A model generated the notes under the pieces. That model saw only the letters and a program-made list of their open reading frames with translations, did not search any database and had not been told where the DNA came from. From Aradus depressus (Eukaryota > Arthropoda > Insecta > Hemiptera > Aradidae), in assembly GCA_963662175.1 (NCBI GenBank), contig OY759214.1:5642001-5706000 (forward strand): a stretch of DNA of 64,000 bases, read 5' to 3'. The position numbers and the translations under genes were made by a program. Every line of letters starts with the position of its first letter. Position 1 is the first letter of the stretch. This document shows, piece by piece, positions 22,402 to 33,521 of the stretch.

Positions 22402-22594
22402 GGGAGCCATGGTGGCCGTGCGGGCTAGAGCGTAGGGCTTTGGTCGCATGGTCTCACTATGGTTTGCGGGTTCGAATCCCGTCCGGGAGTGAGTTTTATT
22501 TCGTAGATAAAACTCCCTCCCGGGGCCATGGATGTCGTAGATAACTAGATAAACAACACATTGACATGGCTAATATGCACCGTTCATAAAGCCA

Positions 22595-22626
<32 letters not shown>
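22402..22626 (+). mobile_element. tRNA-derived SINE, family A, copy 2 (with TSD)
   Basis: Starts GGGAGCCATGGTGGCCGTGC, with A-box-like GGGCTAGAGCGTAGGG, B box GGGTTCGAATCCC, the CTCCCTCCCGGGGCCATGG inverted body and the tail TTGACATGGCTAATATGCAC followed by about 37 A. AATACAGATTT flanks it at about 22386-22396 and 22625-22635. The copy at 4261 is the same family in the other orientation. Confidence 0.85.
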
Positions 22627-22630
<4 letters not shown>

Positions 22631-22790
22631 GATTTCCAATTCAAAAAAAAATTAAGAGGTTCGATCCTCGCCATCTACAATATTTATTAATTATAAATAA
22701 TAATTAAATAACGCGAGTTAATACTGGATTATGAGTAAAAACAGCCTAGTCCAATTTAATTAATTCATATATGTATTTTGTATTGTTTAG

Positions 22791-22873
22791 CTCGACAGAA
22801 TAAAGCCGGCTATGACCTAGTTAATCTGCAAATAGAGATCTTTAGATGTGTCAACTATGCTTTCAAGAAATAT
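22791..22873 (+). CDS. Module 1 exon e of the OBP-like micro-exon gene
   Basis: An 83-nt exon after TTTTGTATTGTTTAG and before TAT|GTAAGT. In phase 1 it reads (A)RQNKAGYDLVNLQIEIF then RCVNYAFKKY, and ends on a codon. The Cys is 22 residues after the one in exon d and would be the last of the four (C6 of an OBP-like fold), in a helix whose shape RC-x-x-x-h-x-x-x-h recurs in the exon at 57067 (RCISALEEHF). A second AG, seven bases inside, could also serve as acceptor but breaks the phase. The next exon in the chain is at 30000. Confidence 0.6.
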
Positions 22874-22973
22874 GTAAGTTTATTTATTTTTTTAGTTGGT
22901 TGTCCTGGAATAACTATATTAGTATGTTGGTTCTGTCAAAAATGCGCACAGAATTTTGTGAACAAATAGAAGT

Positions 22974-23957
22974 TTTTTTTTTTTTTAGTTTTTTATTTTA
23001 TTTATTGACAACAGCTCAATTACGAACTATACTGTCATGTGAAAACAGCAAGATGTCAGCAATAAAATTATAAGTAAAGTAATGAATTATATTGAAAAAA
23101 AAAAAGTTCACAGATTCTAAATAAATTAAATTACTATTTCAATGTCTTTAAGAAAGTCTATTATTTTCTTATATTTATCTTTGACGGGGTTGTTCAGCCA
23201 ATCTTGCAGGGTGTCCGTCCGGTTGAGGTCTGGATACTTTCGTCTAGTCTCCTCGTACTTCAGACACTTCAGTATCACGAGGTCCATATCCTCTGTGCTG
23301 CCGCACCGGTCGCACTGGGAACTATCAGTCACCGTGATGATGTGTAGGTTTCTGTTGACACGCCCGTGGTTCGTCCGAAGCCTGCTCAACTCAACTACCT
23401 CCCGACGACGCAAGCCCATGTCCTGGAACCATGGTTTTAGTTCTACCGTCTTTTGTACAACATAGTGCTCCCTTCCTTTTGATGTAGATTCTTCAACGTA
23501 TGCTTGTTGTCAGTTCTGCATAACAATCTTCCTTAAACAACGTCTTGCATCTCGTGGATGTAGCTGTATTTGAGCATGCTCACCGACATCTGTTGCAGCT
23601 TCTTTGGCAGCGGAGTCTGCCAGTTCGTTGCCCTATAGGCCTAGGTGTCCGGGGATCCACTGAAGCACAATCTTATGCGTTGTTTTGTTTGTTATAAATC
23701 TATCAACCACTTGGCATAGAATGTGATGGGTGAGACCCCTGGCCCGGTGGTTGTTTAAGCTGAGGATGGCGGACTTTGAGTCCGTTAAAATAACAACATC
23801 ATCCTGTATGCAAATGGCATATTCCAGAGCATCGAGAATCGCAATCAATTGAAGTTGTGTGAACACATTTTCTAATCTCATAAAGAAAGTTTTCGTGACG
23901 CACTTTTTAAATCCACTTCCTTCTCCCCTTTCAAAAACTATTTTAAATAGATTCACT
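22974..23957 (-). pseudogene. LINE 3' fragment with RNase H and zinc-knuckle tail
   Basis: The minus strand from 23957 reads LQLIAILDALEYAI, VVILTDSKSAILSLNNH and IVLQWIPGHLGL, then a TAG stop, then GNELADSAAKEAA. These are the RNase HI motifs of Jockey/R1/I-type LINEs. Further on LGLRRREVVELSRLRTNHG and CDRCGSTEDMDLVILKC form the usual C-terminal Cys motif. A 3' UTR and poly(A) (T run at 22974-22986) follow. The 5' end is truncated where the Tigger element begins. Confidence 0.75.
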
Positions 23958-23974
23958 ATTTATATATATATATA

Positions 23975-25144
23975 CAGTAGACTCTCCCTTACCCGGAGTT
24001 CTGTTAACCGGCGCGCTCCCTTATCCGGCGCTCGCAAAATAATATCAAATTTGTTAAACTAAAATTAACATTTAATTATTAGATTACCTACCAATTATAT
24101 GAGCCACGGGTATTTACGAGCCCATAATAATTCCGTAACTCACGAATCTTTTATGTATTTTTATTGTACATACATATGTACATTGTATTTATAATGAAGG
24201 GAACGCTAATACAACATTTTATTACTTCGCTAATATCCTATAAATAAATTATAATAAATACATAGTTGAAAATCAAACATTTATAAAAAATGTTTCCTAG
24301 AATAGAAAAACAAAGGTTCCGTCCCGTCCGTGGTACAACAATATCGTCTTATCGGGAAATGAGCACTTAACTAAAGTAAAGTCAAACTTTTAATTTTTTT
24401 CCACAGAAACCCTCTCCTATTTATTTTTCCTTTACACCAGTTCTCTTTTTCTTAGTTTTCATTTGATTCTCATAGTGAAAAGATTAGTTTTTTTCGTTAG
24501 TGAAATTGAATGTTTAAAATTTTACTTTACTCACGTGCGACGTTTTTGTTTACGGACGTTTTGTACGGTCGGTGCAGGATAGTGAAGTATTTTTTTAAAA
24601 ATTAATTTAAAATTAATAAAGTGATAAAACAATGGCTTCTACTTCAAAAAGAAAGGAAATTGTTCTTTCCATCCAAAAAAAATTGACGGCAATTGAAAGG
24701 ATGGAAAAGGGAGAAACAGCTGCTAAAATAGCCAAGGAATAAGGGGTTGGTGAGAGTACAGTTAAAGATTGGAGGAAAAGTAAAGAAAAATTGAGGAAAC
24801 TTGGTTCTAGTGAACCTTTGGAAAAACAACACCTCAATGGCAGATCAACTTTAAAGAAACCAAAATTCGAGGAACTTGACGAGGCAGTGTGGATGTGGTT
24901 CGTGCAGCAACGCCACCTAGACTGCCCTGTAAGTGGTGTCATTTTAGAAGAAAAAGCCATTTCATTGATTCAAAGCATGAATGGGGGGGGTCCTACCTGT
25001 GAAATACATACCTGTTTTATTCCTTAGCTCACCTAAAACACTTTTTTTATGCTTTAATTGCCATATTTTTTCTCATTAATTGATGATTTCCGTTATCCGG
25101 CGTCACTTCGGTCCCGGCAACGCCTGATAAGGGAGAGTCTACTA
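23975..25144 (+). mobile_element. Tigger/pogo-like DNA transposon, internally deleted
   Basis: Terminal inverted repeats CAGTAGACTCTCCCTTA (23975) and TAAGGGAGAGTCTACTA (end 25144) flanked by TATATA, fitting a TA target. Subterminal CCGG-rich stretches (GTTAACCGGCGCGCTCCC, CGTTATCCGGCGTC) are typical of Tigger/pogo. The 1.2-kb length holds only the N-terminal part of a transposase. Confidence 0.85.
24632..25027 (+). pseudogene. Tigger/pogo transposase N-terminal fragment (CENP-B-like HTH)
   Basis: Reads MASTSKRKEIVLSIQKKLTA, then ETAAKIAKE, a TAA stop at 24740-24742, then GVGESTVKDWRKSKEKLRKL and LDEAVWMWFVQQRHLDCPVS. This is the paired HTH DNA-binding region of pogo/CENP-B proteins: a psq-type helix followed by a CENP-B-type 'AV-WF-Q-R' helix. 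The DDE catalytic domain is deleted. The stop falls where most relatives have Phe or Tyr. Confidence 0.8.
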
Positions 25145-25235
25145 TATATATATACACAATTCGTAAGATTATTATTATAATTTAATTTAATTATTAGCAA
25201 TTTTGTGTGTGTGTAAAATTTTTGTTCACAAATAG

Positions 25236-25365
25236 AAAAGCAAGCTGTATTCGCATATTTTCAAAATAAATACGGTGATGAGGTCACACCAGCAAGTACA
25301 AATTTTACAAATTTCGATGTTGACTATGAAGAATTAAATAGTGTACCAGTGGAATATGTATATAG
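25236..25365 (+). pseudogene. Unidentified coding remnant, left part (split by LTR element)
   Basis: An open reading of about 43 codons (EKQAVFAYFQNKYGDEVTPA, ending ...PVEYVYS) stops exactly at the LTR element's left end. The same reading style resumes after the right LTR at 28749. I do not recognise it. It has the polar, balanced composition of real protein and no splice signals. It could be an old transposon or virus-derived gene; I assign no function. Confidence 0.35.
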
Positions 25366-26541
25366 TGTAGCATGTCTACCCTATAGACAATATATAATGC
25401 TCAGAACTGGCGATGCCTGCGAGAGGATCGCGATCGCTAGGAGCAAAGTATCGGTTGTGTGGTGTTGAATGAAAAAGAATTGCATTTGGAAAAGCATGCT
25501 CGGAACCAATGATGCCTGGAGAGAATCGCGATCGCTGGGAGCGAAAAGAAAGAATAATAAAGATACAATGGAAAGGAAGCCAAGATAATTGTCTACATCC
25601 GGTGTATAATGAATAAGCAGTAAATGGTTTTTACAGAAGGTTTTCACAGAAGATGTTAATTGGTAATATGCGATTGGCTGGAAATAAAATGGGCGGAGTC
25701 CGACAACCAATCAAACCTCGTGAACCGTCCCCTACCACGGTCAGATACCGACAGACCACACCCAGCTGTCTTCAGTCTTCGCTCATGTCTTGGCTGGTCA
25801 CCACGTTCTTTTTATATTGTACAGTTGAGTTTAAATATGTGAATTGAGTCACTCTGCGTCCATGTCTCGGGTGATCACCACGTATATTATCTGTTTTAAT
25901 ATCAGTTTGAATATGTGAAATTACTATTTCCTCGTTCATGTCTCGGGTGATCACCACGTATATTATCTGTTTTAATATCAGTTTGAATATGTGAAATAGT
26001 CAATGAGATACACATTTTGAATTCGTACGCGCCGGGTGAGGGGCGTGAGTTCTGCCGTGACATCGAAACTACGCAGATCTACAAGGACTATGTGAGTGGA
26101 TGGTGTCTGCGGGATGTACATAACGGATGATCACATCGCCACCTCCAGGGATCATTATCGCGGTACCTCGTAATTGAGTTATAAAGTCCTTCAGACATAT
26201 GGCCAAATCTTTTCAATTATTTTTCTTTTGTAAATATTTAATGTTCTTTTAATAATAAATATGTTATTATTCTAAAGTTGGTTCATTCCATTTCCCCCCT
26301 CCCATGCTTCCTCTGGTTGGCAACAGTAATTAATTATTATTAATTATTGATGGCAACTACCCGTTAGGAATTTGTACCCGTTTTTCCCGTGGGAGTGCTT
26401 TCAGCTATCCAGGCATTGTTTAATTAAAGTCGCGATATTAATAATTTTCAATTTTATTCATTTTTTTCGGTATTAATTATATTTTATTTAAATTTACTAA
26501 TTACGTAAATTGCACTCACACGAGAGGAAGTGGTGTTACGA
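25366..26541 (+). repeat. 5' LTR, second family (full length)
   Basis: 1176 bp. Contains a 76-bp tandem duplication at about 25861-25998 (CATGTCTCGGGTGATCACCA twice). Confidence 0.8.
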
Positions 26542-26542
26542 T

Positions 26543-26564
26543 TGGCGCCCGAACAGGGACTTGA
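26543..26564 (+). promoter_or_regulatory. Primer-binding site, lysine-tRNA type
   Basis: TGGCGCCCGAACAGGGACTT lies one base after the 5' LTR. It is the complement of the 3' end of a lysine tRNA as used by many retroelements. Confidence 0.85.
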
Positions 26565-28343
26565 TTCGTTCATTAATTATGCTAATTAGTATAATTAATG
26601 AACCCCAATAATTGCTCCCTAATAATTTTTTTTTTTGCTTTTAACGTAGATTCCAGCCTATTAGGCTAAAATGTTATATTTTTCCTTAAAGTCGGTAATT
26701 TAGAATCAAAACTGAAGAAGGATGGGTGGGATGAAGGAATACGAATGACATCATTTATTGAGATTGATATTTTATTTTTTTAACATTTTTTAATTTTTCT
26801 TGTATAGTTTTATTTAGTAAGCATTTATTTTCATTTTTTTTTTACATATTATAACTATTGTTAAGTATATTGTGATGCCATCTGACAGGTCACCATAGAA
26901 AGTAGATTATATAGTATTTAATTTTTGTTTGATTAGTAAAGCTGATATGACTAGGCTGACAGCGAGGCGATGGCACACACATTTGTAGGTAGTCACGTAT
27001 GGTAAATGTACTTCCAATTGTATTTGTCTGTTTTGTTTTGTATTTTTAAATAATATTTGTATTAGTATCCGACCGTGTGTATCTATTGAAAATGTCACAT
27101 TGACCCATATTTTATCTAGTGACCATGATGGGCTATGTTAACCCAATGAGAGCCTTGTAAATATATTTGTTACGTATATCCAGGTTTGGACCTTATTTAT
27201 TATGATGTAGTGACGACCATGGTAGGTCAAAAGTAACTGTAATTTTATAATATATTTATTTTATTTAAGAAATCCTAAGGCAAGGAGCCGAAGCATACAT
27301 GACTGGAGGGGGAGATACATTATAAACTGGAGGGGATACCCAGAATTGAATATTTAATTATCGTACACACGGAGAAGGGGCCACTCCATTGATGCTGTAG
27401 AATCCATTTAAAGGGGCGGGAGTTGTTTAATTATTTTTTATGCCATGAACTGACTGTTTGAACTGAAGAGAGGGTTTCGCTACTTGATTAATGCGGCTGC
27501 CGGAATTTACATATGTTTATGAAACTGAGATGGAATTTGAGTGGGCTTATTTTTCTATTTTATATTTCGTCGTCGTTCCGGCAGAAGGTAAATACCTGTC
27601 GAAGGCCTAAGGAGGCATATGGTTAGGGGCTGGTCAACCCAAATTTTTATTGAAGCGGATTGAGGATATGGGAATTCAGTTGAAACATTGTCGAGACGTG
27701 GGGCCGTTTTGGATGTTTTAACCAGCTTTGCCAAGGGAGAGGGTCAACTCCAAAAGGTACAGCGTAAAGTAAAATCATGCTTTGGTCACGCATGCATAGG
27801 CAAGCTATGCCGAATAGAAAGGAAATTTAAAATCATGTTTTGGTCACGCATGATAATGAGGTCGATACCTGAGTATTTGTATTATATAATTATTTTATTA
27901 TGAACCTGAGTATTTGTATTATATAATTATTTTATTATGAACCTGAGTATTTGTATTATATAATTATTTTATTATGAACCTGAGTATTTGTATTATATAA
28001 TTATTTTATTATGAACCTGAGTATTTGTATTATATAATTATTTTATTATGAACCTGAGTATTTGTATTATATAATTATTTTATTATGAACCTGAGTATTT
28101 GTATTATATAATTATTTTATTATGAACCTGAGTATTTGTATTATATAATTATTTTATTATGAACCTGAGTATTTGTATTATATAATTATTTTATTATGAC
28201 TTTGGGCAAGACTTTCTTTTAATGAATATTGGTTAAGTGTATATGCTCAGTGAACGAGCAAGTGTTAAGTGAAGCTAATAAAATATGTGACTTCCAATGG
28301 TCATTTAGCCGACATATTTTATTTTAACGGGAACGGGGGATAT
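26565..28343 (+). other. LTR element interior, non-coding
   Basis: Matches in order, as reverse complement, the interior of the minus-strand copy at 61263-62500 (for example the AAGGAGGCATATGGTTAGGG block near 27610 and 61740). It ends in the purine tract GGGAACGGGGGATAT before the right LTR, the likely polypurine tract. Confidence 0.65.
27868..28198. repeat. 37-bp minisatellite inside the LTR element, about 9 copies
   Basis: The unit holds CCTGAGTATTTGTATTATAT and AATTATTTTATTATGAA. The copies are nearly identical. The minus-strand relative at about 61410-61450 has a single unit, so the expansion arose in this copy. Confidence 0.9.
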
Positions 28344-28748
28344 TGTAGCATGTCTACCCTATAGACAATATATAGGTACCTCGTAATTGAGTTATAAAGT
28401 CCTTCAGACATCTGGCCAAATCTTTTCAATTATTTTTCTTTTGTAAATATTTAATGTTCTTTTAATAATAAATATGTTATTATTCTAAAGTTGGTTCATT
28501 CCATTTCCCCCCTCCCATGCTTCTTCTGGTTGGCAACAGTAATTAATTATTATTAATTATTGATGGCAACTACCCGTTAGGAATTTGTACCCGTTCTTCC
28601 CGTGGGAGTGCTTTCAGCTATCCAGGCATTGTTTAATTAAAGTCGCGATATTAATAATTTTCAATTTTAATAATTTTTTCGATCTTAATTGTATTTTATT
28701 TTTATTAATTACGTGATTTGCACTCACACAAGGAGGAGAGGTGTTACA
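28344..28748 (+). repeat. 3' LTR, second family (internally deleted)
   Basis: 405 bp; same ends as the left LTR but with the central part missing. Confidence 0.8.
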
Positions 28749-29330
28749 ATACTGCTATTGATAACAAGGAGGTTGATGATGTAGACATAGATTATTCGCC
28801 AGGTGATGCGCCTGCAAAACGTGGGTTATTTTATCGTGGATCTAAAATGAATTTAAAGTATTATCCTAGATGGACAAAGTCGTGTGATACTGAAGCATTT
28901 TTTGATAAGGACAATACATTTTTTTAAATGGATGAGAAAAGGTGGTGCGACTGTTGCGCCCGGAACATTATTTATGCGGCCAAGTACATGAATAGAGCAA
29001 TAAATGAAGGATGATGCTGATACTATGTCAGCAACTGTAGTCACATACGATGCAACAGTTTATTATAATTTCTTATTTTCAGGAATTCATAATTTAGATA
29101 TTCAATAATGGATGTTCATTTATTAAATAGAGAGGACCATCAGTTACTTGCACATACGATTATAACGGAATTTAAGGCATTATATATATTGGATATTTGG
29201 CCAAGTTATTACAAGAAATTAATTTTTTGTTTGGATATTAATTATTATAAATATAGATTATACGCTTGTTGCTTCAGGGTTGTCACGACCATTAACCTAT
29301 TTTACTTAGAACGTTGCATGAAGATTTTGT
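28749..29330 (+). pseudogene. Unidentified coding remnant, right part
   Basis: After the LTR the reading goes on as TAIDNKEVDDVDIDYSPGD, PAKRGLFYRGSKMNLKYYPR, to a stop at about 28925. With frame changes, WMRKGGATVAPGTLFMRPS and DTMSATVVTYDATVYYNFLF follow, then NREDHQLLAHTIITEFKAL. It must be the other half of the remnant at 25236-25365. Composition suggests a structural protein, but I recognise no family. It carries at least three disruptions. Confidence 0.35.
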
Positions 29331-29999
29331 GAATGTTGCCGGCAGAATGCTCTGCAGCCGAGTTCAGTTTATTATTATATAATTGCCCCCTTCCTGTCAT
29401 AGTATGATACCTGCAATTATACCTATAATTATTTATACTTATCAAAAAAATCAATTTAGATTGACCGACGATATAATAGGGAGAAGGAGAGATCAGGCTT
29501 GAGGTCGATAAAACAAACTCGTAGGATTTCTGCCAAGATTTCGACGTTGAGTGTGCCTTCTTCAGGGCTTGAACTGACATATATACATTATCAATGAGGT
29601 TATATATGCTAGAATTAAGTGCAGATATAACACTAAAACTAAATGTGATTAAACAACAAACCTACATCATGAGGGAACCAAAGATTTAAAATAAATTAAA
29701 TGCTTAAACTAAAACACAGCAAGCTGACTAGACAGAAAGTAAATGAACCTAAACAAACCTACATCATCAAGGAATACAATTTTTCAGCTATTTAAAATAA
29801 ATCAAAAATTTTAATTTAAAATAAAAATTTTAAATTTTGTTTATTCACTTCTTTCTGTGAAATATTTTTTGAAATTTTCGTTGTGTAAATAATTTTAAAG
29901 GTATATTTGTTCATGATGTAGGTTTGTTGTTTGCGAATTTTGGAACTTTCTCATTGCCTAATATAAATAATATATGTTTTTTTTTTTAAATATTTATAG
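29331..29999. other. Intronic repeat-rich sequence
   Basis: Holds a hammerhead-like motif (29539-29565) and inverted pieces (AACCTACATCATGAGGG near 29660 against TTCATGATGTAGGTTTG near 29920). Ends in the T-rich acceptor of the exon at 30000. Confidence 0.45.
29539..29565 (-). ncRNA. Hammerhead-ribozyme-like core motif
   Basis: On the minus strand CTGAAGA is followed by GGC...GTC (a possible 3-bp stem with one wobble) and GAAA. This is the conserved CUGANGA-stem II-GAAA core of minimal hammerheads found in Penelope-like and other retroelements. Helices I and III were not verified. Confidence 0.3.
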
Positions 30000-30093
30000 A
30001 GTTCGTCGGAACCGGAGGAATACAGAGCTATTATTGAGTTTCAGGAGTCTATAATTATTCAAGACTGCGCGAAAAAATACAACATGAGAAAAG
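30000..30093 (+). CDS. Module 2 exon a of the OBP-like micro-exon gene
   Basis: A 94-nt exon, T-rich tract and TTTATAG before, AAAG|GTATTG after. It reads SSSEPEEYRAIIEFQESIII then QDCAKKYNMRK, opens in phase 0 and ends one base into a codon. The Cys is the module's first. QDCAKKY aligns with EFCIDKF of module 3. The final G plus AT of the next exon gives Asp. The two other frames contain stops. Confidence 0.65.
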
Positions 30094-30330
30094 GTATTGT
30101 TTGGGTTTAAATGATAATATCAGTTTATGATCACAGTGATAAATGTCCCGTGATTTTATCCTCCACTCTTGGACCGGTGCAAGATTTGTAGGTGCTGCCC
30201 TCAGTCGAGTACCACTGCATTGTGGTATATCTCTAAGTTAATGTTCTGGAGTTTCCATTCTTTGGGAAACAGTACGAGTATCCACCGTCAACCTCAATTT
30301 TATTTGTTACGTTAAATTTTGTGTAGAGAT

Positions 30331-30614
30331 AATTACAAACATTACCTATCTGTATCTTCTCTCAAACTACTCCTGGCCAACCAGTATACAAACATTCTCT
30401 ATCTGTACCTTCTCTCAAACTACACCTGGCCAGCCAGTATACAAACATTCCCTATCTGTACCTTGGCTGGCCAGGAGTAGTTTGAGAGAAGGCACATATA
30501 GGGAATGTTTGTATACTGTCTGGCCAGGTGTAGTTTGAGAGGAGGTACAGATAGAGAATGTTTGTATACTGGCTGGCCAGGTGTAGTTTGAGAGAAGGTA
30601 CAGATAGGGAATGC
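30331..30614. repeat. Array of direct and inverted 50-bp units
   Basis: About two and a half units (CAAACATTCCCTATCTGTAC + CTTCTCTCAAACTAC + CTGGCCAGCCAGTATA) run forward to about 30465. Three more then run in reverse complement to 30614. The array forms a large imperfect palindrome able to fold back on itself. Confidence 0.85.
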
Positions 30615-31275
30615 TAAAATGTGACACGATTTTCACCCCACTCAAACTACTTCCACATAATCACAAACGGAAAAGACCAGAAGACGGACACACGGACCAC
30701 CGCCCAACCAAGCGACATAGGATACAATACCCATAGATACATCATACATTATACTAATACATACACACCCAGATATGAGATATTGATATATTCGCTCCAC
30801 CAACTTCGACCGCTTAATTACACCTGTAAACAGATTACCTGAGACCAAACTCACAGACAAACATACTACCTGACACGGACCACAGAGATAAACAAATTAC
30901 CTGAAACGGACCATTATAAGACAACAAACACGGACTAACCTCAGTACAACATTAACAGTGGCTTGAAGATGATGGCTTTACATCGAAAGCGCTCGCCCAT
31001 AGTACTCGACCAGCAGCCAGTGACGACGGTATCCACCGAAAGGTATGACAACAGTAAGATGACAAAATGTAATCACGTGGGTTCTGTCTGCTAAACACGG
31101 ACATGGGGGCCCCAAAAAAGCTTCAAATGACACTTCTGAGTAGTCAGCAACGAAGGCTGAACTAAACCTGCAGTTTCAGGGAGACAACCCAACGTTTTCT
31201 TTATGAGGTGAGCAGCAACACAGCTCCCAAAATTCAGTAGTATATATGACACATTTGAACTAAGCCAAAAAAAAA
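30615..31275. other. Intronic sequence with hammerhead-like motif
   Basis: AC-rich stretch (30620-30960), then TTGAAGATGATGGCTTTACA + TCGAAAGC at 30963-30990. There GATG/CATC could form stem II between a near-consensus TTGAAGA and GAAA. No coding sequence seen. Confidence 0.4.
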
Positions 31276-31591
31276 GGAAATTAAAAGAGAGGGTCAAGAA
31301 AGGGCTTACTCCTGGCCCTATAACGGAGAAGACCCCATTTTCCAAGTACTGTAGGGAAATTAAAAGAGAGGGTCAAGAAAGGGCTTACTCCTGGCCCTAT
31401 AACGGAGAAGACCCCATTTTCCAAGTACTGTAGGGAAATTAAAAGAGAGGGTCAAGAAAGGGCTTACTCCTGGCCCTATAACGGAGAAGACCCCATTTTC
31501 CAAGTACTGTAGGGAAATTAAAAGAGAGGGTCAAGAAAGGGCTTACTCCTGGCCCTATAACGGAGAAGACCCCATTTTCCAAGTCCTGTAC
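31276..31591. repeat. 79-bp tandem repeat, 4 copies
   Basis: The unit begins GGAAATTAAAAGAGAGGGTC and ends CCCATTTTCCAAGTACTGTA. Copies are virtually identical. Confidence 0.95.
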
Positions 31592-31943
31592 GGAAATTAC
31601 CCGCTTACCATAGTTTAGGAATAGCTGGAACTTGGGTTATTATAAATAATTCAACACGTGTCCTACTTAAGCACTTTTCATTTAACATTTCATAATGAAA
31701 TATTTGTATCATGGAGAGTGATTGGGGTTTGGGAGTTGAGCCTCCAGCTTCATCGGGTGATTTGACGGAAAAACAATGGTTTCCTTACCTATGAACTCTT
31801 GAATCCACTTGCAAAATTAATTTTTTCCAGCAGGCAACGCCTCTCCAGTGTACATTTATGGAGAATTATTGTGACAATAGCACTGGGAACTATAATATTT
31901 TTTTTTTTTAAATATTTAATTGTAATTTAATGACTTTTTTCAG

Positions 31944-31999
31944 ATCATGCCGAGGGTTTGGCTTACCTCAATCTCTTCCTGGACGTAAAACACCGCTTT
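31944..31999 (+). CDS. Module 2 exon b of the OBP-like micro-exon gene
   Basis: Follows AATGACTTTTTTCAG and reads (D)HAEGLAYLNLFLDVKHRF, 56 nt, phase 1 to 0: the same length as the b exon at 52319. The donor I prefer, TTT|GTGGGT, is weaker than others here but gives the 19-residue length. A later donor, TAT|GTCAGT at about 32024, would extend the exon by 8 codons. It joins exon a through Asp and exon c through a codon boundary, keeping 31 residues between the first two cysteines as in module 3. Confidence 0.55.
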
Positions 32000-33194
32000 G
32001 TGGGTTATTTTTACTCAATAAAATATGTCAGTGCTTATAAATTAACGAGGGGTCAGTAAAAAAACATTCCCTAAACTCCGTTCATTTTAAACGTACATGG
32101 TCTTTCCTTATAACATTATAAGACAAATATATTAATGTTAGTCACAATTAGACATCTTTAGTCAAATTTAGACTCAATTAGACATGACTCTTTTTATACT
32201 CTTACTGACTTTATCAACTGTCGGCCGACTGTAACAGTCATCTATAAACACAATTAGTCTTCTTCAGTTACACTTCGGCTTATTTATGATTTGATTAGCC
32301 GTAGTTTTTCTTTTGAATCTTGTGAGATACGTCACACTTTGTAAGCTACCTGACCTTGCCCCAGCGTAATTTGGCATTAGGTACAGCTTCACCCAAAATT
32401 ATGTGCAATTCCTCAATGATAAAAGAATAAATCAATCCAAAATAGCATCGATTCGCTGCCGTAAGTCTTTTCTTAATTTCGGCTGATGTCTCGTTCCTGG
32501 TGGTGATTTCAGAGCCCAAGTACGTAAATTCTTTGACCCTCTCGAAGTAATATGGGCCAATCGATATACTTCGGCTGTGGGGGTTCGCGTCTACACCTGT
32601 GTACATATATTTAGTCTTGGACTCAGTTATTCGGAGGCCCATTGCAGCTGCCGCTTCCTGCAATCCCAGAAAGTCACTCTCAAGAGCTGGGAAAGACCGT
32701 GCAACAATATCCAAGTCATCGGCGGAGCAGTTGGACTGATTTTGAAAATATTGTGCCCCTTATTCGAATACCGGAATCCCTCACTACTTTCTCTAGGGCT
32801 AAGTTAAACAGTAAGCAAGCTAGGGCATCACCTTGCCTCAATCCCTTGCTAGAGGGAAACTCTGAAGAATAGTCCGACTGAATGCGTACTTTACACTGCA
32901 TTTTTCGGTTGCCTGCCTTGTGTACCGTCTCTGAACCATAGGCATCTATATGCCCCAGTTTTATCTTCAGTTACTCTTTTACATTCTTCATCAAACCACG
33001 GGGATTTTCTTTCTGGCTCATTAGTTCCCAGAGTGATTTCAGCCGCCTTATTTATGACTGCTTCCAGACCATTCCATGTATCTTGGATGTTCACCATTCT
33101 TATATTTCTTGGTGGTAGGCAGATGTAGTGGACTAACTTGTTAAATAAGTAATAAGATTTATCAGTCTCACATATTTTTTTATACCACAACTAG

Positions 33195-33217
33195 TTTCGG
33201 CAATTTGCCATCATCAG
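33195..33217 (-). ncRNA. Hammerhead-ribozyme-like core motif
   Basis: CTGATGA, a GGC(AAATT)GCC stem-loop and GAAAC in the order of a hammerhead core. The following ACTAGTTGTGGTATA is amplified at 33690-33762. Helices I and III need folding to confirm. Confidence 0.4.
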
Positions 33218-33498
33218 GAACACACATAAACCAAAATTAAATTAGAATTTACGAGCTTTTACAGTTCATGTCAATCATTAAGTTAAAAATAAAATATAAC
33301 AATTTAAAAATACGTAACAATTATCAAAAGTACAATAAGTTACAAAATTTGAATTAAAAACAGAACAATAAATTAAAATATTCTGAATAAAAATACCTTT
33401 CTAGAGAAGAGGTCAAGGGACCCGATCGAGTATCATCAGGGACCAGCTGGACACTGGCTGACTGGAAGACTCCCACCCCCCAAAACAAAGCTCAGGAA

Positions 33499-33521
33499 GG
33501 GGGGGGGGGGGGGGGGGGGGG
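33499..33521. repeat. Poly(G) tract
   Basis: About 23 consecutive G. Similar tracts are at 49991-50014 (C) and 60369-60398 (G). Such runs can also hide assembly errors. Confidence 0.9.

Larger units (their letters stand above)
25366..28748 (+). mobile_element. Non-autonomous LTR retrotransposon, second family, copy 1
   Basis: LTRs at 25366-26541 and 28344-28748 start TGTAGCATGTCTACCCTATA and end GTGTTAC(G)A. The right LTR lacks about 760 bp present in the left one (between ...GACAATATATA and GGTACCTCG). A canonical primer site follows the left LTR. The interior (26.5-28.3 kb) has no gag or pol. A third LTR of this family with coding remnants is on the minus strand at 60188-64000, which shows what has been lost here. 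Confidence 0.8.

Noticed and set aside
22650..22690. GGTTCGATCC as a tRNA gene
   Set aside because: A B-box-like word only; no A box or acceptor stem nearby.
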